From the NCBI GenBank assembly GCA_022376515.1, contig WTXI01000035.1:124001-188000 (forward strand): a stretch of 64,000 nucleotides of DNA. The letters are read 5' to 3'. Position numbers and translations under genes: made by a program. Of this stretch, positions 20,375 through 30,686 are shown piece by piece. The notes below the pieces were generated by a model that ran no database searches, was not told where the DNA came from, and saw only the letters and a program-made list of their open reading frames with translations. The stretch is from Lactifluus volemus. Lineage: Eukaryota > Basidiomycota > Agaricomycetes > Russulales > Russulaceae. The stretch's first letter is position 1, and every line of letters starts with the position of its first letter.

Positions 20375-20608
20375 CAGCTGACAAACGTTTACTGTATAAT
20401 TTGACCATGCGGAACATTGAAGAGATCAAAAACAAAGAAGGGTATGAACAACTTGTCTCAAGGCCAGACAGGACAACAATATTATATTCAATTTGTGAAC
20501 CCAAGATTCTCCTATTGATGTTGGGAACGGGGAGTAGAAAATAGTGTTTAAACAAAACTACTGGAGGGGAGAGTGAGGGAGAAGAACCACCCTGATGCGC
20601 CACGCGAC
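20375..20608. other. 3' flank of the full SUN gene
   Basis: The parental version of the flank that accompanies the 3'-end fragments (GATGTTGGGAACGGGGAGTAG, CTTGTCTCAAGGCCAGA). It probably holds the polyadenylation region. Confidence 0.7.
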
Positions 20609-23577
20609 TCAATCCGCGTCGACCTCGAACAGCCGCCCATCATCATCGCCCCCGTCCGGTTCTGTATCCGTATCCACCCACGCGTCAGCAGCCGAACCTC
20701 CATTTTCATCATCCTGTGCCTCTCCCCATATCCGAGTCCGCAATCGAACTACAGTAGTCCTTCTGATACCCGACATCAAACCATCGTCACTCACAGAGTC
20801 CTTCTCAAACACCCTAGCTGGCGCAGCAGGGGCGCTCAATGGAACGTAATTTGTTGCGGGACGAACAGGAGCAGTGGCGAACACGTCGTCCTCAGGAGCA
20901 CCGCCGCTGCCGCTGCCGCGGTGACGGTGATGTTGGTGTTGATGGTGTTGATGGTGGTGGTGAAGATGATGGTGCGCCCGTCGCACTTCATGTAAATGCG
21001 CACTGCGTGCCCACCTCCTTGCAGAGCGCGGTACGGGTCCATTGAGCGACGTCTCGTGATGCGAGCTCGAGCGTTGCACTGGGAATATGGGAGTTGGCGA
21101 CAGGGGCGCATGACGCGCCTTTGGGGTGCGCGAGCGCGGCCCACGATGATGGGACGAGTGATGATGTTTTACCGGCGTGAGATAAAGCATCGGGGGCCTC
21201 TGCCGGAACGTCCGAGTCGTGGTTGTGGTCGTAGCTTGACCCGACAATGGTGGCGGATCCATCATGGGGCGATGCGAAGTGGGGACTGCAGGTGCGGTGG
21301 CCGGTACGGTTTCCAGCTCCCGCGCTCGTGGTTGCGCGTGAGGCACAAGTGTCGTCGGGGTATTTGAGACATTTGAGGTAGACGGTGGGTCGCTGTTTGC
21401 CCGGCGCAGTCCGGAGGGAACCCAATCGCTGCTCAGCCTCAGACTGCGTCGGCCCCATTCTCGCATAGAGTCTGCCTTGCTATTGACGCGTGGTATATGA
21501 AACTCGCCTGGTGATCCCCGCGTGACACTGAGAAAGACGAGGACGGCAAGCAGCAGACACAGCTGTGCTATTCCCAGACGTTTCTCCAGTACGATCTGTG
21601 GCGAGGCTACTATCAACTCACGGGATACACGGGTCGAATCTAAACGAAACGGGCAGACCTCCTCAGTAAGATAGTTCACCTGTGAGATGAGAGCACGCTG
21701 TTCAATGTCCATTTCCCGGCGGTGTCTCTCGAAGTCACTGATCGAGCGTTTGTACAGCTGGGCCTGTGCGCGTCCTAGGCCCTCAAGGCGGCCAACGTCT
21801 TCGCTCAGACGCCGGAGCATCGCTCGCATGGTGCTCGTCTGTTCTTCGACATAGCGTGCGTAGAGTGTCGTATTTGCCTCCAGCGCGCTGAGGCGGTTCA
21901 TGATTGTGCGATAGATAGACTCACCAGTATGTGCTGTGGCTGGCGATGGAGAGGGCAGGGGGCTGACTATAGGATGTGAGTTGGACGCTTGCATGAGAGA
22001 AGCGGAGGAGTTTGTAGTGAGAAGTGAATGAGAAGACGAGCGGGATGCAGTTACGATAGCCCCGGAGATGTTCACCGGCCGGGATGATATTGGTACAGAT
22101 GATGGTGGGGAAGAAGACTCGTTGCTTGAAAACATGTGAGATCGTACAGTGGAATCATTCATGTGCTGAGTAGGATCGGAGGGTGGGAGAGAAGAGGCAG
22201 ACGAAGAGGTAGTAATAGTCGAAGAATCAGGACTACTTAGCACAAGCTGAGCATGCGATGAAGGTTCAGCCCGAGCAATATCCGTGCTGTGTCGGAAGGA
22301 GCCTTCTACGGATTCAGGCGATAGCGACGTTTCGGTCGTCTGCTGAGACTGGAAGTCCGAAACCGGCTCATCGGAAGGCGTACTAATGGTTAGAATGTCT
22401 TGAGGCTCGGCAGAAGCGTCCACGATGGGCTGCTGTTCAGATTCTTGGAAGAAGTCAGGATGAATGACGGGCGCGTGAGCGATCTGGTCTTGCTGCCGCG
22501 CCCTGCTCTCTTCCTCCCAGGTATCCCACTTCCATTGTTCGAGATGGGTGAGGCCATAGACGCGAAGGAGGGAGATGGGACAGTAATACTCGTTTGAGTA
22601 ATGCGAATGAAAGTCGATGCGAATGTACCGATAAAAGTCACGAATAGACGTCGGCGGGTGGAACGACTGAGAAAAGGAGGAGAGTTACAGCAAAACTCGG
22701 TTTTTTTTTTGGCCAAAGGAAGGATACGAAAACTCACCTGTACTCCACGCACGTTCTTACCGACGTACGTCCCGACGACGGTCCAACCCTCCGCATCGGT
22801 AGCGTCAACGTACGTCTTGGAAACGCTAACCGTAAACTCCTTGAACACGCCGCTAAAAAACTCGAAATTGGCCAGCTGCACCGTGTCTATCCGAATATCG
22901 TCGCACAACTCGACCACCACGAATTGCGGCTGCTCCGCCGTCGAGCACGGCGAAAGCATGTACCGGTCCCGCTTGGAGGACAAAATGTTGGAGGCGGATT
23001 TGGCGGCCGTGTGCGCGGTGTGGACGCGGGCTGAACAGTCCATAGACGCATAGTTGAATCGGTCCGTCAATGGAACGCGGAAGTGAGGTGAGGCGGAAGT
23101 CGGAGGGGTGTCTGCGGCCGCGGCTACGGCTGCAGAAGAGACGGATGTATTTGCGTCCGCAGTCGTATCTGGGGTGTCTGCGACGTGGACGTCGACATCG
23201 GCGGCGACGGTGGCCGAGACGGGAGCGTGAGGTTCAGCGAGACTTTCGGCTGAAAGGCGAGTTGGCGATACACCGCTGACGTTGGGATGCACTGGTACGT
23301 TGTTATTCTTCTGACCGCCGCTCTCCCTGAAACGCTTAGCTTTCCAATCTTCGAAAGATAGGAAGAGGTCGTCGTCTACGGGTTCTAACGGGGTGAGAGG
23401 TTTGAGGCAGCAGACGGGCTCCTCTGACGGTTTGGGAGCAAGAGCGGCAATAGCGTGGAAGGGGTCATACGAGGACTGAGCGGCTGGTGATCGGTTGCCA
23501 GAACTTGTCAGCACGGTCGATGCGAAGAATAAAGGAAGTAGCCAAGCGGGGGGCCATGACAAGGAACCAAGAAACAT
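20609..23577 (-). CDS. SUN-domain protein of the Slp1/mid-SUN (ER) type, 965 aa
   Basis: Membrane protein of the endoplasmic reticulum/nuclear envelope. Yeast Slp1-type proteins protect folding membrane proteins. Exons on the minus strand are 22738-23577 and 20609-22666, with a 71-nt intron (GTGAGT...CAG, phase 0). The chosen start gives a signal peptide (MFLGSLSWPPAWLLPLFFAS); an ATG 17 codons upstream is possible. Next come a short DDLFLSFEDWKAKRF motif typical of this family, an Ala/Thr-rich region, and the SUN domain spanning the intron (FVVVELCDDIRIDTVQLANFE, TYVGKNVRGVQ, YRYIRIDFHSHY, CPISLLRVYG). A Ser-rich linker, a coiled-coil segment (about residues 520-620) and one membrane helix (AQLCLLLAVLVFLSV) follow. 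The long tail has a His-rich tract and an acidic end (EVDAD). The part from the linker onwards is copied many times elsewhere in the window; this is the only copy with a SUN domain in frame. Confidence 0.9.
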
Positions 23578-23903
23578 TGGTTGTAAGCTGGCGCAACGCA
23601 ACGGCGGCGAAGCCTGGCACAACCACACGCACTCACACAGCCCTGCGGATCACAAGACGGAGAAATCGACCGGATCCGACACACGTTTCCATTCATTGCC
23701 ACGTCAGACCATAAACTCTTACGATATGCGACAGACAAAATATATATTAGAAAAGGGCAGTCGTGTTGATGAAGAGTAGAATTTTATAATAACTCAGACA
23801 TAAGGACGTAATTGGCAAGACAAAATGGTGTGCATTTGCAGACGACTTTCTTTACCACCTACAACGTCACAGCCCGAGCTTCGTTAAGGTATGTTGGGGA
23901 AGG
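23578..23903. other. Intergenic region between the SUN and V-ATPase genes
   Basis: 326 bp: the SUN promoter (minus strand) and the V-ATPase 3' end. No other feature is seen. Confidence 0.6.
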
Positions 23904-24882
23904 TCATGTGCACTTGTAGACGAGATTAGAGACGAGATGTGATAAGAAAATGGAAAATAGTGGCAGCCTTACAGATGCTCCAGCTGCGGCCGTGTTCATG
24001 ATGAGAGCAACGATGAGGCCTGAAAATACAAATTCACGAAGACAATCAATGCACAAAATTTTCTGGACATACCATACAAGCCCAAGACCTCGGCAAAGAT
24101 GAGGATGAGAATCTTGGTTACGTCAGAACATGGACGGGACTGATGGATAGATGGTCAACACACCATTCCAACGAATAGCCTCGGTTGCTGCGCAGTTCCC
24201 CGAACACCAGCGTCACCTACGATGCCGATGGCGAAGCCAGCAGCAAGACCGGAAAGGCCGACGGAGAGACCCGCGCCAAGCTGGACAAAGCCGGTGTACA
24301 AAGGCATGTGCGGAGAGACTGGTAACTCAAAGTTAGGTTGGAGAGACTGGAACTATTAAAAACGTACGGTTTCCAGAAATGAGAACGGAGACAACGAGGC
24401 CGTAAATCTTCATACGGTACGATTAGAAAGTATTCCCGAGCGAGAAATGTTGCTTTAGTACTCACGGCGATGATACCAGCCATGATGACAGGAACGACGT
24501 TTTTCATCATGAGATCTGGTCGTAGTACAGCCATAGCTGATATGCCAACACCAGATTTTGCGGTTCCATAGCTATAGGACAAGGGAAAAAATTCGTAAGT
24601 TGGACGTTTGCCGTACGAGGAAAGTGGTACAATCGAGAAGACAATTTTCCAGGGCTAAAGGCCTAAGGATAAAGACGAAATGACTTGCCTTGCCCCAATA
24701 CCTGAGAAGTGGTGTTAAGAAATTAGTGGAACAGATTACAGCGTGACAAGGACGTACATGTAAACACGATGGCGCAGGTACAACCCTACCAATTATATGA
24801 GACCCGATGACTTGAATAGGACGATTTGAAATCTCACCATAGCGCCAAAGAAAGGAGCGTAAACAGGGCAAAGGTCAGACAT
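23904..24882 (-). CDS. VMA3: V-type ATPase proteolipid subunit c, 160 aa
   Basis: Membrane-embedded proton-carrying subunit of the vacuolar ATPase Vo ring. Minus-strand exons: 24838-24882, 24758-24785, 24689-24701, 24466-24571, 24368-24407, 24164-24318, 24073-24112, 23973-24019, 23904-23912. They join to 160 codons, the normal length. The start is [15 protein letters not shown]. Four helices are present, including [46 protein letters not shown] and [20 protein letters not shown]. The last holds the essential glutamate (FAEVLGLYG). The third exon is only 13 nt (GTATTGGGGCAAG). The intron after it starts with GC (AAG|GCAAGT), a rare but valid donor. The final 9-nt exon is optional, because leaving that last 60-nt intron in also stays in frame (180 aa). 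It is a housekeeping gene and lies head-to-tail upstream of the SUN gene. Confidence 0.93.
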
Positions 24883-24959
24883 GATTGTGGGACTAAAGAA
24901 AGAGACTCTGCTTGCTTGTCAACAACGGTGCTGCGACTCACCCAAACCCGGCCTCTGAG

Positions 24960-25010
24960 TTCTCGCAGCATCGGTAATTCCCATGTCGGACTTTGAATAT
25001 CGTGGCTGCT
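24960..25010. promoter_or_regulatory. V-ATPase upstream segment shared with 41266-41320
   Basis: GCAGNATCGGTAATTCCCATGTCGGACTTTG occurs here and again upstream of the family-A pseudogene at 41375, in the opposite orientation relative to the gene. It is either a shared regulatory block or a trace of copying. Confidence 0.5.
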
Positions 25011-25069
25011 GCACGTGATACGACAATAGCGATTGCCTGTTTCCGCCATAGCACGGACTGAACCCTCGT

Positions 25070-25569
25070 CGCATGTCCCCGATGCCTTATTTCACGCCGG
25101 TACGACATCATCATGACTCGTACCATCATTGTGGGCCGCGCTCGCGTACCCCGCATGCACTTCATGCTTCCCCTGTCGCCAACTAGTGCAGCGTTCGAGC
25201 TCGCATCATGGGACGTCGCTCAATGGACCTGTACCGCGCTCAACAAGGAGGCGGGCACGCAGTGCGCACCTGCATGAATTGCACCGAGCGCGCCACCATC
25301 TTCACCATTGGCACCACCACCATCGCCGTGGCGGCGGCGCTGAGGATGACGTGTTAGGGCTTTTGAGAAGGACTCTCTGAGTGGATAAGGGTCTGATGTC
25401 TCGTATGTTTGGTATCAGAAGGACTACTCTAGTTCGAATGCGGACTCAGAGATGGGGAGAGGCAAAGGATGGTGAAAATGAATGTGCTGCCGCTGACGCG
25501 TGGGTGGATACAGATACAGAACCGGACGGAGGCATTGATGATTGGCTGTTCCAGGTCGACGCGAATTGA
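25070..25569 (+). pseudogene. SUN 3'-end fragment, inverted, upstream of the V-ATPase gene
   Basis: Plus-strand copy of the SUN C-terminal region (PVQRSSSHHGTSLNGPVPRS, ARSAHLHEL, then WVDTDTEPDGGIDDW and a VDAN-stop ending like the parent's VDAD). An internal deletion removes the VFATAP to FEKDS part, and a TAG breaks the frame at about 25354. The 3' flank is traceable to about 25640. With the parent gene it frames the V-ATPase gene as an inverted pair. Confidence 0.85.
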
Positions 25570-25644
25570 GTTACGTGCGCATCCGAGGTACTTCTTCAGA
25601 AGAGTGTGTTCTATTCAAGGGTCTGACCTTAAATATTTTTTTTA

Positions 25645-26930
25645 GAACTACTATGAGACATCAGTCGACAGCCTCAAACAACGTCTGGAGAAAACATATC
25701 TAACCAAAAGACTACCGAAGACGCCTGGCTGGGGCCACTGTCCCCGGTGCACTCTGGCTCACCTCTCAAGAGTTTGCGATCGGTTGGCAATCTTACTGCG
25801 ACATCGAGTCGCTTCTGGTTCTCGAACCTCTCAAGCATTTTGTCACACCTCTCCCTTCCGCATTAGCATCAAACAAGCGAAATTATAGGTGGCTTCCCTT
25901 CCAAAAAAAGGACGACTAGTTCGTCACCGTAAACTGTAACACAATCGATTTTGTGCCCAACGATACTTGACGTACATCGCATCGCCCCTCACTCCATTTA
26001 TTTCCTCCCTTGTTACATCTTACTAGTACACAGCTTACTGCGCTCCTTGAAGTTACGTGTTTGTTGCCTGCCAACGCATGGTGTTCCAGTGAGCGCTGTG
26101 AGCCACTGGCAACGTCATCGGCGTCATTTCTAGTGATCCAATGGAATCGGCAAAATTTTCTTCAAGTTGTCGAAACGTAAAACACCATGGGCGGTGTCCG
26201 TGTCGTGAACCTACGCCTGAAGGCGCACGGGTGAGTTCGAATGGGGAAAAGAGTGGCTAGTGCTCGCTTGTCTATACAGTGTGATTTGGGAGCCTTTTAC
26301 AGTAAGAATATCTCAGACCTCTAATTACTTAGTGTAGTTGAGCATATGCTGTAGTACAGGCGCCTGTAATGTGGCGTAATGATGCTCCATTGGCACCGTT
26401 ACAGTAATGTGCCATACAAGACGCCCTCTTCGTAGTTTCAACTTCCAAGTTGAACACGCTGCGCCGGGGATTTGGTCGTGTACGTAATACCGATGCCAAC
26501 CCTGTGCTACCCGCTCCGCAGTCCGGCAACCTCTCCCGGGCCTGTTACCTGAACTCACCGATGCTCTTGATTTGTTGATCAACACAATTACAATGCCGCC
26601 GAAACTGTAGGACTTTGCTATACATGACTGACTTTGGTTTATTAATCGTTTGCCATAGTACGCGGATCATTTCAGGGAAAGCATCAGCCTCAGACTTGGC
26701 CTAGGGACTAGGTTACTACAAAACCTAATATGAAGGCTCGGTCGGCACTTAGCAAGTTCCCTCTTCTTGAACCTGATACAGTAGGACAGATCCCATCAAG
26801 GGTCGGGATCAACTTGAAATACAATGTGTTGTCATAATCTCGCATGATCCCCATCGGGTTTAAGTCTTTTTGGACTACTTAAAGCATCCTTTGCCCGTGC
26901 GTGAATTGCCCAACAATTGACACCTCAAGG
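25645..26930. other. No confident gene; possible first exon at about 26187
   Basis: Mostly unassigned. ATGGGCGGTGTCCG at about 26187 followed by CACGG|GTGAGT looks like a short first exon (MGGVRVVNLRLKAHG), but no second exon was found. A minus-strand frame at 26325-26585 is unrecognised. The last 150 bp is the CE1 promoter. Confidence 0.4.
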
Positions 26931-29363
26931 ATGAGAATGCGCTTCTTCCTGGCATCGCTGGTCGATCTCTGCGCTCTGATCTCCATCACCTTGGCATTCC
27001 CTGGATATGGTGGAGCGCCCACCGTTCAACTTGATAGTGGGACTTTTTTAGGCACGGCATTTAACGGCACGAACGAGTTCCTTGGCATCCCATATGCTCA
27101 ACCACCGTACGTAAAGTCGCTTTTGGCCCTATCCCTTGTTTGTTCTCGACTGACCTGGTTCACGTATCGTCCCGACCAACAGTGTTGGTGACCTGCGTTT
27201 CCGTCGTCCTCAAGCACTTGGTCCCTATACAGGCACATATCATGCATCTCTCTTCGGCAGTCCTTGTCCTCAACAGACGAGTCCCCCTGCAACCTTCCCA
27301 AGCGGGTTTCCCAATGCGACGCTACAGTATCTTCAGAGCTTGTCTGCCATAAGCCCAATCCCAGACAGTGAAGACTGTGTGTAGACATTCCTTTCTCAAA
27401 AAGAGCGTTCCTCACCACATTTTGTAGGTTTAACGATCAATGTCATCGCACCTGCCAATATTGGACCCGATGCGAAACTTCCCGTGGTAGTAGTATGTAC
27501 TCAACCATTGGCTTTCTATCAGTAGCGCTAACCGCCACTACCTTCTTATTAACAAAAGTGGATGTATGGGGGTGAGATTAATGTAATTTTCTTGTAGACT
27601 TGTCGTTATACTGACTGCGTTTTGGTGCCTTGCAGGTGGATTTGAACGAGGTTCAGCTGATGTGTTTGTTTCTTCCCTCTATAAGCTTTCATTGGTTTAA
27701 TAAAAACTTTTATAGCTTGAATGGCAGCGCCATAGTTGCACGCTCGGTTGATCTGAATGAGCCTGTCATTTATGTGAGCATGAATTATCGGTGTGTACAA
27801 CTTGTCCCTGCCTTGTCCGCTTGATCTTATTATATTCTCAGAGTTTCACGTACGCTCAAGTCGAATACTAGTACCGTTCATCTTTCTAAGAGACCTATCT
27901 TATCACAGTATTTGGATTTCTGGCGAGTCAAGAAGTCAAAGATGCCGGCGTAGGCAATCTTGGATTGCGTGATCGTGCGTACTTCCACCGTAATCAGACC
28001 ACCAGGTCTCAACCCACCACTTTTCAGAGCGCCTGGCGCTCGAGTGGGTACAAAAGTACATTTGCGCGTTTGGTGGCGATCCCACAAAAGTGTTGATGTA
28101 AGCCCCCAGACCGTTAGTTTTCTATGTGTTTCGCTAACATCCTATTTGGTTCTTGTTAGCTGGGGTGAAAGTGCTGGGGCAATTTCGGCTGCACTTCACA
28201 TGGTAACGAACAACGGGAACCCCGAAGGTCTATTCCGTGGGGCTTTCATGCAATCTGGGTCTCCTCCTTCAACCGGTGACATCACTCTTGTACGACAATA
28301 ACCAGTCACCTTCATCAAGCTTCTGAAGAATATTCTCTTTAGGGTCAGCCATTTTATGACGACCTCGTTAATAGTACTGGATGCTCCGGTTCTTCCGATA
28401 CCCTTTCTTGTCTGCGCACGGTGCCATATGCGACATTGAAAGCTGCAATGGACGCTACCCCGTCATTCCTCGGGTTTCGGGTATGTGATGTGGTTATACT
28501 GTGGGGATGACTCGGATCCGTCGTTGATCTGTGTTTGAACAGTCACTTTCTCTTGTCTGGAAACCTCGGGTGGATGGCGACTTTATATGTGATAATCCTG
28601 TAAACCTTGTTCTACAAGGCCAAGTTGCAGACATCCCGTTCATCACAGGCGATTGTGATGATGAAGGGACCGCATTTTCCCTCTCTCCTGCCAATCTCAC
28701 GTAAATATCCGACTCGGAGTATGACCACGCGAGATTCGTTGTTCTGACCTCTCTGCTTTCAGGACCACTGAAGAACTTGGCGCATACCTTACCGCATTTT
28801 ATTTTCAGAACCCAAGCAGTGACGAAATAGATAATTTACTCGCGCTGTACCCCCAGAACGACACTCTGGGCTCGCCGTTCGATACTGGCGATAAGAACGC
28901 GCTCGCACCACAATTTAAGCGCATGGCTGCACTTCTCGGGGACAAGGAGTTCCAGAGCGTGAGGCGCTTCTTCCTAAGCCAGCGCTCAGGAAGCCAGAAG
29001 ACATATTCTTACCGTGGGTCGCATTTAGTGATCGTGATTCTGCCGCGCCTTGTCCCAACTTACACACCTCGTTTATGACATATAGTTAGTAAGCGCCTGA
29101 AGAGCCTTCCATTCATCGGCGCCGCTCACGGCTCGGATCTGCTGTTCACGTATGGCCCGGGAGAGCTGATGGACTACTTGATCCACTTTGCAACGAATTT
29201 GGACCCGAATGGAGGGTCGAGCCCTTGGTGGCCGCAGTACACTACCGTGTCTCCCGATCTAATGACGTTTCTTCCCACTGCGGGAACAAATATCACGCAA
29301 GACACGTACCGCGCTGAGGGGATCCAATTCGTTACGGAACTCTCCCGTTCCCGTCCGGTATAG
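26931..29363 (+). CDS. Secreted type-B carboxylesterase/lipase CE1 (Candida rugosa lipase-like), 549 aa
   Basis: Extracellular ester hydrolase. Exons: 26931-27106, 27183-27376, 27428-27492, 27559-27571, 27636-27663, 27716-27790, 27842-27849, 27909-27974, 28028-28097, 28160-28289, 28343-28480, 28543-28700, 28763-29013, 29086-29363; they sum to 550 codons without a stop. The signal peptide is MRMRFFLASLVDLCALISIT. The oxyanion-loop glycine run is WMYGGGFERG, the nucleophile elbow is IWGESAGAIS, the acid is in DCDDEGTAFS and the catalytic His is in GAAHGSDLLF. Cys pairs typical of the family are present (CPQQ...SEDC; GCSGSSDTLSC). Exons 4 (13 nt) and 7 (8 nt) are microexons. It is the most diverged of the four tandem copies. 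Substrate (triacylglycerol, sterol ester or other ester) cannot be told from sequence. Confidence 0.93.
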
Positions 29364-30686
29364 GAATGCGTGGTTATTGGATAAGCTGTGGGGAGTGGAA
29401 CTTGGGGAAAAGACAGTATTAGGGTTTAACCTGCAAGTGAGATTATTTAGATACATGACTAACTTAACTGCCCGCTAACGTGACGTGAAATCGAGAGTAA
29501 TTGAAAGCGGTGACGAACACGCCAACTTGTCTGCCACTGGCAGTGACTGACTGACCTCAATCTTTGGGGGGAAAATACTGAGACATGATACAAAAAGGTG
29601 CCGTACAATCAGGCCCAAACACATACAGTCAGTACAATAGGTTTCTGGTGCTGATCGATCTGATTGCGTATTAGTACAGTATGTGTTACGCGACTAGTGA
29701 TATCACCTCGGTTCCGCGTGGGATTCCTGTGCTTCCGGCGGCCGGACCGGAGCGCGCGTACTAACTTAGCACGTGGCCTCAACGCTGCCCCGGCGGCTCC
29801 GCAGCCAACGGGCGCAAACGGGCGGCCGACGGTTGAACATGTTGAGCTCTTTTTTTTCATCATGGAATTTGCTGCGGAATTTTCCTAGTGCTTCTCATCC
29901 TCGTTTTGGCTGCGGGAAGCTATATTTTCGACGGGATCTTGGCCTCATACGCCATTTTAGGTACAGTCGCTGCGGTAGCTCGCATGATACTACACATCCT
30001 CCACGCTGCACTGTCATCCCTGTCCATTCATCTGTATCTGCGATCTGCATTCGTCAGTTTGCGCCTCTTATTCTTCTCAGTTCCGCTTGGTCTCAGCTCG
30101 ACAACGGGCGCACTCTCAGTCGAGCAATTTATGTGAGGTACAGCAAAGCGGGGGATTCCTGGACTTGGGTTTCCGAGACTGTACTTCATAGCGTTTTCAT
30201 AGCCATGCCTTGATTCGGATGGGCCCCGAGGAAAACCAAGAAATGGGGTGTAGTTGGGTCCTGAGCGCGGAGCGCTGGGCACTCCATCACAAGCACGTTT
30301 GGACCCGGTATAGTTCTCGGCAACGTCACCTAGTCAATATGTCCTTTCACGAAAACGAAGCTTGCTTTCTGACCGACCAAAGCCCGTGCGCTCATGACTT
30401 ATTGCTGCACATGACTGACGTTGGTGGAATACATTCCTTCTTCTGCGTTCTCATCAATCTTATGCAATACCACCGCATGTGCCAGGATGAATAATAATGA
30501 CTTGCCGGCGCGACTTTGACGCCAACCGCGTCGTTGGAAAGAATGCAGTGCTGGTAAGCGACCTTGAATTAGAAAGTCGAGAGCTGTAAGAAGATCATTT
30601 TCTGATGGTTTAATCAAATCCGAGGATCATGCGGACAGGTGATAGCTACATAAATGTCTTGCCCTCTCAGCATTTCATCAGCAAGA
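29364..30686. other. CE1-CE2 spacer, part of the duplicated unit
   Basis: Contains blocks repeated after CE2 and CE3 (GAATGCGTGGTTATTGGATAAG, GAGAGTAATTGA, ACGTGGCCTCAACGCT-like). The last 200 bp, with CTTAAATGTCT and CATTTCATCAGCAA before the ATG, is the shared CE promoter. No gene was found in it. Confidence 0.6.
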
